DNA from: Verrucomicrobiaceae bacterium
GTDB taxonomy: Bacteria > Verrucomicrobiota > Verrucomicrobiia > Verrucomicrobiales > Verrucomicrobiaceae
Direction of reading: 5' to 3'
DNA length: 64,000 bases
NCBI GenBank assembly: GCA_027490195.1
Contig: JAIXYN010000085.1
Location: 186,001 to 250,000, forward strand
The translations under genes were made by a program, and so were the position numbers. The notes under the pieces were generated by a model. It ran no database searches. It was not told the origin of the DNA and saw nothing but the letters and a program-made list of their open reading frames with translations. Below are positions 1 to 6,457 of the stretch, piece after piece. Position 1 is the first letter of the stretch. Each line of letters opens with the position of its first letter.

Positions 1-252
1 GCGTGATAGTTCCAGCACATGATCCAGTGACGGTGCGTCAACCATGGGGAGAGGCTGGGCCAGCAAATCTTCGAAATGCTCATCCCATAGACGATTTCGC
101 TTATCTTCATCGCTACCTGCATCAGCAGCCGGGGCGCTGAGATCCCACAAAGCAACGCCACCATCCGTAATACGTACAGAGTGCCCTCCACCGGTCAGTT
201 TTTTCACTGACTTGGGATCACGTAACAGCGTGCGAAGTGGAACCGTTTTCAT
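1..252 (-). CDS. Phd/YefM-like antitoxin, partial (runs off left edge)
   Basis: An open frame of 84 codons reads leftward from an ATG at 252 and is still open at base 1. It begins MKTVPLRTLLRDPKSV and continues with GGGHSVRITDGGVALWDL. The pattern of a short leucine/arginine helix, then a G-x-x-V-x-I-T-D-G-G strand-turn, then a hydrophobic strand is that of prevent-host-death (Phd/YefM) antitoxins. Family members bind DNA through this N-terminal half and neutralise a toxin through the C-terminal half, which here continues to about residue 84 in an acidic stretch (AADAGSDEDKR). A perfect palindrome at 254-275 sits immediately before the start codon, as expected for an autoregulated antitoxin operon. 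The toxin, if present, would lie beyond the left edge. The family call rests on pattern only. Confidence 0.6.
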   Translation of the reverse strand, partial: MKTVPLRTLLRDPKSVKKLTGGGHSVRITDGGVALWDLSAPAADAGSDEDKRNRLWDEHFEDLLAQPLPMVDAPSLDHVLELSR

Positions 253-253
253 G

Positions 254-275
254 TGTCTGACAGTAACGTCAGACA
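254..275. promoter_or_regulatory. 8-bp inverted repeat abutting the antitoxin start (candidate operator)
   Basis: TGTCTGAC (254-261) and GTCAGACA (268-275) are perfect inverted arms separated by AGTAAC. The site ends one base from the ATG of the leftward antitoxin gene, so a bound dimer would cover its ribosome-binding region. Autorepression through such palindromes is usual for Phd-type operons; the assignment here is inferred from symmetry and position. Confidence 0.5.
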
Positions 276-333
276 ACCGGTGCGTCAAGTTGGCTGAAAC
301 AGGGCACCCCCTGATTGCGTTGCATGCAACATC

Positions 334-1116
334 ATGCACCGCCTCCTCCTCACCCTCCCCCTCTTCGCCGTTCTCGCCTCCGCCGCTGAACCCAAAAAAG
401 AAAAGCCCTTCACCCCCGGCGGCATCTACCGGCAGGGAGATATGCAGCGGCCACGGCCCACGGTGATCACCCCGCCAACAGCGACGACAGCACCCAGTGA
501 CGCCATCGTTCTCTTCGATGGCAAAGACCTTTCCAAGTTCATCCGCAAGCCGCGCAAGGATGACAAAGACCAAAGCGACGTGCCCAATTGGAAGATCGAA
601 AACGGCTACGCTGAGATCAAGCCCAAGGGCGGCGACATCGATACCAAGGACAAATTCGGCTCCTGCCAGATCCATCTCGAATGGGCCACGCCCGCCGAGG
701 TGGTGGGCAAAAGCCAGGGCCGTGGCAACAGCGGTGTTCTCATCCATGGCTGGGGCGAGGTGCAGGTGCTCGACTCCTATGAAAACGACACCTATCCCGA
801 TGGTCAGGCCGGAGCGATCTACAGCAACTATCCGCCGCTCGTGAACGCCAGCCGCAAGCCCGGCGAATGGCAGAGCTACGACATCATCTGCGAGTGCGCC
901 AAGCTCGGTGACAAGGGCACCGTGCTCCAGCCTGCACGCATCACCGTGCTGCACAACGGCATCATCGTGCAGCATGCCGCTCCGCTTGAAACGAAGCTGC
1001 AGGAAGTCGGCTTCGCTCTGCAAGACCATCACAACCCGACACGCTATCGCAACATCTGGGTGCGCCCCCTGCACCGTTACGATGAGAATGCAAAGAAGGA
1101 CGAGACGGCGAAGTGA
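334..1116 (+). CDS. Secreted DUF1080 (3-keto-disaccharide hydrolase-like) protein
   Basis: 260 residues. The N-terminus MHRLLLTLPLFAVLASAAEP is a signal peptide, so the protein is exported. After a short Lys/Pro-rich linker, a jelly-roll-like domain fills residues 50-250, with family hallmarks IVLFDGKDLSKF near the start, GNSGVLIHGWGEVQVLDSYEND in the middle and a C-terminal NIWVRPLHRYD. DUF1080 proteins are laminin G/concanavalin-like folds, very numerous in Verrucomicrobiota and Planctomycetota, and some hydrolyse 3-keto-glycosides. No clear ribosome-binding site precedes the ATG, but the signal peptide fixes the start. A 12-bp palindrome, GTTGCATGCAAC (319-330), lies just upstream. The gene converges on the leucine-rich-repeat gene with only 29 bases between the stops. 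The substrate cannot be read from sequence. Confidence 0.85.
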   Translation: MHRLLLTLPLFAVLASAAEPKKEKPFTPGGIYRQGDMQRPRPTVITPPTATTAPSDAIVLFDGKDLSKFIRKPRKDDKDQSDVPNWKIENGYAEIKPKGGDIDTKDKFGSCQIHLEWATPAEVVGKSQGRGNSGVLIHGWGEVQVLDSYENDTYPDGQAGAIYSNYPPLVNASRKPGEWQSYDIICECAKLGDKGTVLQPARITVLHNGIIVQHAAPLETKLQEVGFALQDHHNPTRYRNIWVRPLHRYDENAKKDETAK

Positions 1117-1145
1117 TCAAACGCCGTCCGCGCTAAGACTGACTC

Positions 1146-2150
1146 TCACTTGAATTTCACATCCACCTTCGGCAGCATTGCCTTGATCTTGGCCTGCGTT
1201 TCCGGTGGGTAGCTCTGCGGGCGGCGAATGAGTTTCAATTCCTTTAGAAACGCAAAGCCCTGCAACTGCGGCAGACGTTCTTCTGGCAAATCCAGTCCGC
1301 CGATTTCGAGTTGTTCAAGCTGCTTGAGGTCCGTGGCGAGCTTCAGTCCTTCATCGGTCAATTTCTCGCAATGCGTCAGCGTCACCCGCTTCAGCGATGC
1401 GATGCCCTTGATAGCGGCGATGCCTTCTGGGCCGTCAAGCCCGTCGCCAAGCTGCAAGTATTCGAGCGGCAGGCCCACGAGGTTCTTCAGAGCTGCCGCT
1501 GTGGCATTGTGCGTGCCGAGTTCGAGGCCCTTGAGCTTTTTGAGCTTGGCCAGATGCACCGCACCAGCATCCGTGAATTTGGCGTGAGCGAGACTGATGC
1601 TTTCGAGGTTTGGCAAATGGTCGCAAAGCTGTTCAATGCCCGCATCATCAATGCTGCTGCCACGGTGGCTGACTTTAACCACATGCGTCCACCCCTCGCA
1701 CTTAGCGTAGGCGCGTCCGGTCATGGCAGTGCCGACGAAAGAAAATGCTTCAAGATTTTTCAATCCGGCGAGCTTTTCCATGCCCGCGTCTGTGAGCTTG
1801 CCGTTGTTGGTGAAGCGTAGCACCTTCAAATTCGTGAGCTTCCCGAGCGGCGCGATCCACTCGTCGTTCGCCTTGGTCGAGATCACATTCAGCGACTCCA
1901 GCGTGGTGATGTGACCGAGATGCTCAAAGAAGGCAGCGTCATACGGATCATCCTTGCGGTGGTCATGCGGCCCAGTGTTCGGCACGGCGAGGTCCACGAG
2001 CTTCAGGCTCTGGCCGTCTTCGGTCTTTTCGACCTTTCCCTTTGCACCTTCGACAATCTTGATGACGGCTTCTACATGCGGATCAAGGGCAAGCGCGGGA
2101 ATGGCTACGGAGAAGGACAGTAGAGTGATGAAGGAGAGGGTTTGTTTCAT
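1146..2150 (-). CDS. Secreted leucine-rich-repeat protein
   Basis: 334 residues starting MKQTLSFITLLSFSVAIPALALDP, a signal peptide. From about residue 80 to the end it is a solenoid of leucine-rich repeats of about 24-26 residues, with units such as LTDAGMEKLAGLKNLEAF, FTDAGAVHLAKLKKLKGLEL and LTDEGLKLATDLKQLEQLEI. The LTDAG(x)xxLxxLxxL pattern is the cysteine-poor variant (LRR_6 / F-box-LRR-like) common in planctomycetal and verrucomicrobial secreted proteins. Such proteins bind protein or glycan ligands, and no catalytic domain is visible. It is divergent from the histidine kinase gene with a 119-base shared promoter region that holds a 20-bp palindrome. Its role is unknown. Confidence 0.85.
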   Translation of the reverse strand: MKQTLSFITLLSFSVAIPALALDPHVEAVIKIVEGAKGKVEKTEDGQSLKLVDLAVPNTGPHDHRKDDPYDAAFFEHLGHITTLESLNVISTKANDEWIAPLGKLTNLKVLRFTNNGKLTDAGMEKLAGLKNLEAFSFVGTAMTGRAYAKCEGWTHVVKVSHRGSSIDDAGIEQLCDHLPNLESISLAHAKFTDAGAVHLAKLKKLKGLELGTHNATAAALKNLVGLPLEYLQLGDGLDGPEGIAAIKGIASLKRVTLTHCEKLTDEGLKLATDLKQLEQLEIGGLDLPEERLPQLQGFAFLKELKLIRRPQSYPPETQAKIKAMLPKVDVKFK

Positions 2151-2190
2151 GCCAAGAATTCAAACGGTGCCCAACGAAGCTTTGTACATC

Positions 2191-2210
2191 TCCCCCGAAT
2201 GTTCGGGGGA
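2191..2210. promoter_or_regulatory. 20-bp palindrome in divergent promoter region
   Basis: Arms TCCCCCGAA (2191-2199) and TTCGGGGGA (2202-2210) are perfect inverses around a TG centre. The site lies between the divergent LRR-protein and histidine-kinase genes, about 40 bases from the former and 60 from the latter. It could be an operator, possibly for the adjacent response regulator, or a short hairpin in either leader. No U-run follows on either strand, which argues against an intrinsic terminator. Confidence 0.4.
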
Positions 2211-2269
2211 CCCTGCGGCAGCAGAACCCAGTGGCAGTGCGGTGCCCGACTCGCTAGGCTCCCTTCACG

Positions 2270-4243
2270 GTGCGTCACCTCCTCCATCCATGCTTTGGCG
2301 TTCTCCTCATGCTGTGGGGCGGGACGGCTCATGGCGGGCTTTCATCATGGATTCCAGAAATGCGGGCTCTTGCATTAGAGCGCACGGCTTTGCAGGCAAA
2401 AATCAACGCCATGCCTGCAGCACCGGAAGTGCAGCTCACTCAGCGCCTGGGCTGGCACAGCGAGTACTCTTCATCAAAAGACAAGGCCGAATGGGTGGAG
2501 CTGAATCTCGGACAGTCGCAGCAGATCGACTCCGTGGTGCTCATCGCCCCGCCACCAAATGGAGCTGCCGTGGGCAAAGGCTATGGATTTCCCATCCGCT
2601 TCTATGTCGAGCTGCTGGATGAGGGCGAGGACAATGAGCGCACGATCATCGCCGACTACACCGGCGCAGACTTTCCCAATCCGGGGCAGCTCCCCGTGGT
2701 GATCCCAGCGAACGGACGCATGGCGCAAAAGGTGCGCATCACCGCGACGCGTCTCTGCACCACTGGCGAACGCAGCTTCTGCGCTTTGGGCGAAGTGATG
2801 CTGCTACAAAGGAAACAAAACCTCGGTGCGCGGCTGGAGGCCATCGGACCTGCCGCCGTCAAAGCCAGCAGCAGCCAGGGCACACGCCCGGACTGGGGCC
2901 GCATCAATCTCGTCGATGGTCACACCGTGCTCGGCCCACCACTCGGCACACACCGCAGTCCCGCGCTGGGCTTTCGCAGTATGCTCACCAGCGAAGGCCG
3001 CCCCTACTCCAACCCCTGGGTGGAGATTGATCTTGGCACCGTCAGACCCATCGATGAGATCCGCCTCTTTCCCGCTCATCCGCCGCAGTTCGCCCACAGC
3101 CACGGCTACGGCTTCCCCGTGCGCTACCAGATCGAGCTGCGCGAAGAGGACAATGACGAGCCGCGCCTCCTGCTCACACCCCAGTCCGGCAGCTACCATG
3201 CCCTGCCCGGAGACAATGTGGTCACACTCGTCGGCGCGCATCGCGCACGCTTTGTACGCCTGCAGGTTCTCGATCCACACGTGAGCAACGGCTCCGTCGT
3301 GCTCGCCTTGGCAGAGATGCAAATCTGGTCCGAAGGCAAAAACATCGCCACCGGCTGCGATGTGAATTCCCCCAATTCCACCGAGCAGGACGGCTGGTCA
3401 CGTGCCGCCCTGGTGGATGGCTTTGCCAGCGGTGCCGACATCATGGACTGGCCCGGCTGGCTGGCGGCTCTCTCTCAGCGCCGTGAGGTGGAGCAGCAGC
3501 TTGGATTGATTGAGAAGAAGCGCGAGGCCCTCACACAGCACTGGCAAAAAATTGCACTCGGAATGCTCATCGGCATGGCCGTGGCAGTCGTCATCGCGTT
3601 GCTCCTGTGGTTGCAGCGCCAACGGCGCATTCGGCGCGTTGAACTCGAACGCCTGCGCGAGCGCATCGCCCAAGATCTGCATGACGAGATCGGCAGCAGC
3701 CTTGGCAGCATCGCCCTCATCGCGCAGGACCTTCTCGCAGAGGGCGGCCAAAGCCCCCAGTCACGCGAGGACCTGACCGACATCAAAGACATCGCCGCAG
3801 AAACCGTGGACGCCATGCGCGACATCACGCGCCTCATGCAGAGCGAGCGCTACGGCATGGACGACCTGCCCACGCTCCTGCGCGAAACCGCCGACCGCAT
3901 GCTGCGCGGCATCCAGCACACGCTTGATCTCGATGACCACGCCCAGACCCGCCGCCTCTCCGTGGACCGCCAGCGCGACCTCATGCTGATGTTCAAAGAA
4001 GCCCTGCACAACATCACCCGCCACGCCGCCGCCACGGAGGTGCACATCACCCTCAAGCAGACCCACAACGACATCATCCTCACCCTCCGCGACAACGGCC
4101 ACGGCTTCGACACCACCGCCAAACACACCGGCATGGGCCTCACCCATCTGCACCGCCGTGCCGCCAAGCACCAAGGAAGTGCAGACATCACGTCATCGCC
4201 ACACGGCACCGTTTTAACTCTCACTCTACCGCTGCATGCCTGA
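2270..4243 (+). CDS. NarL-family sensor histidine kinase with two discoidin-like extracellular domains
   Basis: 657 residues from a GTG start at 2270 (an in-frame ATG at 2309 is the alternative). The N-terminus is hydrophobic (HLLHPCFGVLLMLWGGTAHG), so the region up to about residue 427 is outside. That region holds two related jelly-roll modules, about 55-180 and 205-355, each with a WVE(L/I)(N/D)LG strand, a GYGFP(I/V)R(F/Y) turn and a closing LxExxLxxxxK-like strand, resembling F5/8 type C (discoidin) domains that often bind sugars. One membrane helix follows at 428-448. The kinase core has a HisKA_3 box with phosphoacceptor H471 in IAQDLHDEIGSSLG, an N box FKEALHNITRH (575-585), and ATP-lid glycines DNGHGFD and GMGLTHL. 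The gene overlaps the response regulator gene by 8 bases, so the two form one transcription unit. Confidence 0.88.
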   Translation: MRHLLHPCFGVLLMLWGGTAHGGLSSWIPEMRALALERTALQAKINAMPAAPEVQLTQRLGWHSEYSSSKDKAEWVELNLGQSQQIDSVVLIAPPPNGAAVGKGYGFPIRFYVELLDEGEDNERTIIADYTGADFPNPGQLPVVIPANGRMAQKVRITATRLCTTGERSFCALGEVMLLQRKQNLGARLEAIGPAAVKASSSQGTRPDWGRINLVDGHTVLGPPLGTHRSPALGFRSMLTSEGRPYSNPWVEIDLGTVRPIDEIRLFPAHPPQFAHSHGYGFPVRYQIELREEDNDEPRLLLTPQSGSYHALPGDNVVTLVGAHRARFVRLQVLDPHVSNGSVVLALAEMQIWSEGKNIATGCDVNSPNSTEQDGWSRAALVDGFASGADIMDWPGWLAALSQRREVEQQLGLIEKKREALTQHWQKIALGMLIGMAVAVVIALLLWLQRQRRIRRVELERLRERIAQDLHDEIGSSLGSIALIAQDLLAEGGQSPQSREDLTDIKDIAAETVDAMRDITRLMQSERYGMDDLPTLLRETADRMLRGIQHTLDLDDHAQTRRLSVDRQRDLMLMFKEALHNITRHAAATEVHITLKQTHNDIILTLRDNGHGFDTTAKHTGMGLTHLHRRAAKHQGSADITSSPHGTVLTLTLPLHA

Positions 4244-4877
4244 AACCATCCACCTCTGGATCATCGAAGATCACAAGACCTACGGCGAGCGCCTCGTCAG
4301 GGCCTTGAACCGGCTTGACGGCATCTCGTGCACACAGCGCTTCACGGCTTGTGAGGATGCCTTTGCTGCGCTCGCCACGGAGCCTGCGCCGCAGGTGCTG
4401 CTGCTGGATGTCGGCCTGCCGGGCATGAATGGCATCGAAGGCATCGCGCGCCTGCGCCAGCTTGCACCCAATACTGCCATCGTGATCCTCACGGTGTTTG
4501 AAGAGGACGACAAAATCTTCCGCGCCATCTGCGCCGGTGCCGCTGGGTATCTTTTAAAGACGTCCAACACCGAGGACATCGCCGCCGCCATCCGCAGCGC
4601 TGCCACAGGCGGTTCCCCCATCAATCCCCACATCGCACGCCGCGTGCTGGAGATGTTTTCGAAGGCCAACATACCGCACAAGGACTACGGCCTCACGCCG
4701 CGCGAGCTGGACATCTTGAAGCTCCTCGTCAGCGGCAGCACCATCAAAGACGCCGCCGCCCAGCTCGGCATCGGCTACTACACGGCGGACGAGTACATCC
4801 GCAGCGTGTACGTAAAGCTCCAGGTGCGCAGCCGTGGCAGCGCGATTGCCAAGGCGGTGAAGGAAGGGCTGGTGTGA
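4236..4877 (+). CDS. NarL/FixJ-family response regulator
   Basis: 213 residues. The receiver domain (about 4-125) carries the acidic pair ED at 11-12, the phosphorylatable aspartate D58 in VLLLDVGLPGMNG, a Thr in ILTVFEED and the lysine of YLLKTS. The C-terminal LuxR-type helix-turn-helix (about 150-210) starts with GLTPRELDILKLLVSGSTIKDAA; its recognition helix, YYTADEYIRSVYVKL, differs from the usual KTVKNHV pattern. The start codon lies inside the end of the kinase gene, so translation is probably coupled. It should be phosphorylated by that kinase and control transcription. Targets may include the neighbouring secreted LRR, DUF1080 and SGNH proteins, which is inference from position only. 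Confidence 0.9.
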   Translation: MPETIHLWIIEDHKTYGERLVRALNRLDGISCTQRFTACEDAFAALATEPAPQVLLLDVGLPGMNGIEGIARLRQLAPNTAIVILTVFEEDDKIFRAICAGAAGYLLKTSNTEDIAAAIRSAATGGSPINPHIARRVLEMFSKANIPHKDYGLTPRELDILKLLVSGSTIKDAAAQLGIGYYTADEYIRSVYVKLQVRSRGSAIAKAVKEGLV

Positions 4878-5098
4878 GAGGGCAAAGATGACCACGCGGA
4901 CTTCCGCGCATGTAGTCATGGGGCACGAGAAGGGATGGTAGGGAACCGCTGCGTCGGGTCCGTAATTTCGGGTCTATCTCCCCCGCAGGCGATCAAAAAG
5001 GTGCGCCGTCCTTGGGGCGCTGAACAGCAGAAGTCGGAGGCGTATGAAAAGGGGGAGCGCGATGAGTCAGCAGGCCGCGCTGGGACGAAGGATTCTAC

Positions 5099-5118
5099 GG
5101 ACGCGGCACAGCGCGTCC
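5099..5118. repeat. Short extragenic hairpin, GGACGCG/CGCGTCC
   Basis: In the 280-base gap between the response regulator and the SGNH gene, GGACGCG (5099-5105) and CGCGTCC (5112-5118) form a perfect 7-bp stem around GCACAG. Two further pairs are possible outside a single mismatch (TA at 5096-5097 with TA at 5120-5121). A similar GACGC/GCGTC stem occurs at 9403-9416, which suggests a dispersed extragenic hairpin family. The rest of this gap shows no supportable gene. Confidence 0.45.
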
Positions 5119-5157
5119 CTACCTTCCCCTGCGGCTCTTCTGTGATGACTCTCCCCC

Positions 5158-6381
5158 CTACTTCAAATACGGCCCCACCACGGCCTTCCAGATCACATAG
5201 CCCTTCGAATTCATGTGCAGTTGGTCTGACACAAAAATGTCCGGCTTCGGCTTTCCATCAGCACCCAGCATGTGCGGATACACATTGATGAACTGCAGCC
5301 GCTTGTCGGTCTTCGTGTACTCCTCCACCAGACGGCTGGCCTCGATCATCTTGTCAATCAGCTTCCAGCGGCTTGGATTCGGCGCGTTCGAGATGTAGCA
5401 GATGCGGCACTCAGGCAGCGCCGCATGCACCTTGGCCACGAAGGCTTTGAAATCCGCAAACACCCGCTGCGGCGTTTTCCCACCATTGATGTCGTTGCCA
5501 CCCGCGTACATCACCACCTGCCGAGGCTTGTACTTGATCACGGTCAGGTGCGCGTAGTTGAAGGAATCAAACACCTCGGAGCCGCCAAAACCGCGATTCA
5601 TCACCGGCAGTCCGGGGAAGTCCTCCTCCAGGCTCTTCCACTTCACGATGCTGGAGCTGCCGGTGAACACGATGGGATTCTCCGGCGGTGCCTTGTCCGC
5701 ATCCTTCTTCGCAAAGGCCAGAATAGCCTTCTGCCAGCGAATGGCAGAGGTGATGACATCGTAACCCGCCTCGCTAAAGTGCAGCTTGTCCTCCACGTAC
5801 AGCTCAGGCCGGGGTTGTCCGTCCGCACCGAGCAGCAATGAGAACACATCAATAAAAACGACCCCATGCTTTTCGCAGGACGCGGCAATGAGCGCATTGG
5901 CCTGCTTGACTTGCTGTACCTCGCTCCAGCGCGAGGGCGAAGGTGGAATGGAGATGAAGGAAATCGCAGTCTTTGGCAGCGCAGTGCGCACCTTCGTCAC
6001 AAATTCCTCAAACGAGGCCAGCACCTCCTCCGGTGTCTTGCCCGCATGCAGGTCATTGCCACCGGCATTGAGGTAAACCTGCTTTGGCTTGTATTGGATG
6101 ACACAGCGGTCTGCGAAGAACGCCACATCACTGAGCTGCGAGCCGCCAAAGCCGCGATTGAGCAACGGCGTGTTCTTGAACCTCTCCGGCAGCGACTTCC
6201 AGCGGCGGATGTTCGAGGCACCGACAAACACCGTCACATCCTTCGGCGGCGTTTTGGCGGCATCCTCCGCTGCAAAGGCCTGGATGTCTTTTTCAAAGCG
6301 TGCCGGGTCCACCGGCTTGACGGCTTGGGCCCAGGAGGAAGTCAGCAGTAGAAAAAGGACGGTGAAATGGCGATAATTCAT
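5158..6381 (-). CDS. Secreted protein with two tandem SGNH/GDSL hydrolase domains
   Basis: 407 residues from an ATG at 6381. The open frame extends further upstream, but MNYRHFTVLFLLLTSSWAQA is a clear signal peptide and fixes the start. Two homologous SGNH domains follow, about 25-215 and 216-407. Both keep the nucleophile block (VFVGASNIRRW; VFTGSSSIVKW), the GGND block (NAGGNDLHAGK; YAGGNDINGGK) and the C-terminal Asp-x-x-His (EDKLHFSEAGY; SDQLHMNSKGY), so both look catalytically competent. Spacer phrases such as NRGFGGS, SPSRW/NPSRW and LLGADG(Q/K)P(R/K)P are shared, which points to an internal gene duplication. Family members are esterases or lipases, often deacetylating polysaccharides. 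It is divergent from glgX. Confidence 0.85.
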   Translation of the reverse strand: MNYRHFTVLFLLLTSSWAQAVKPVDPARFEKDIQAFAAEDAAKTPPKDVTVFVGASNIRRWKSLPERFKNTPLLNRGFGGSQLSDVAFFADRCVIQYKPKQVYLNAGGNDLHAGKTPEEVLASFEEFVTKVRTALPKTAISFISIPPSPSRWSEVQQVKQANALIAASCEKHGVVFIDVFSLLLGADGQPRPELYVEDKLHFSEAGYDVITSAIRWQKAILAFAKKDADKAPPENPIVFTGSSSIVKWKSLEEDFPGLPVMNRGFGGSEVFDSFNYAHLTVIKYKPRQVVMYAGGNDINGGKTPQRVFADFKAFVAKVHAALPECRICYISNAPNPSRWKLIDKMIEASRLVEEYTKTDKRLQFINVYPHMLGADGKPKPDIFVSDQLHMNSKGYVIWKAVVGPYLK

Positions 6382-6457
6382 GGCGGCATGGCAAACGTTG
6401 TGCGTTGTGGGTCTCATGCAACCTTTGCTCACAAGCTTGAAACGCAAATTTGCCCGG

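Noticed and set aside
319-330. GTTGCATGCAAC as a specific operator for the DUF1080 gene
   Set aside because: A perfect 12-bp palindrome, but too short and too lone to assign; noted in the gene entry only.
44-466. Plus-strand frame of 140 codons at the left edge
   Set aside because: It overlaps the leftward antitoxin frame and the DUF1080 signal peptide; its composition (Ser/Arg/Pro runs) is that of a shadow frame.
2191-2210. Intrinsic terminator
   Set aside because: No U-run follows on either strand and it lies between divergent starts, so an operator is more likely.
4935-5288. Plus-strand frame of 117 codons after the response regulator
   Set aside because: No ribosome-binding site or family pattern; the second half is antisense to the SGNH gene end, and the first part holds an extragenic hairpin.
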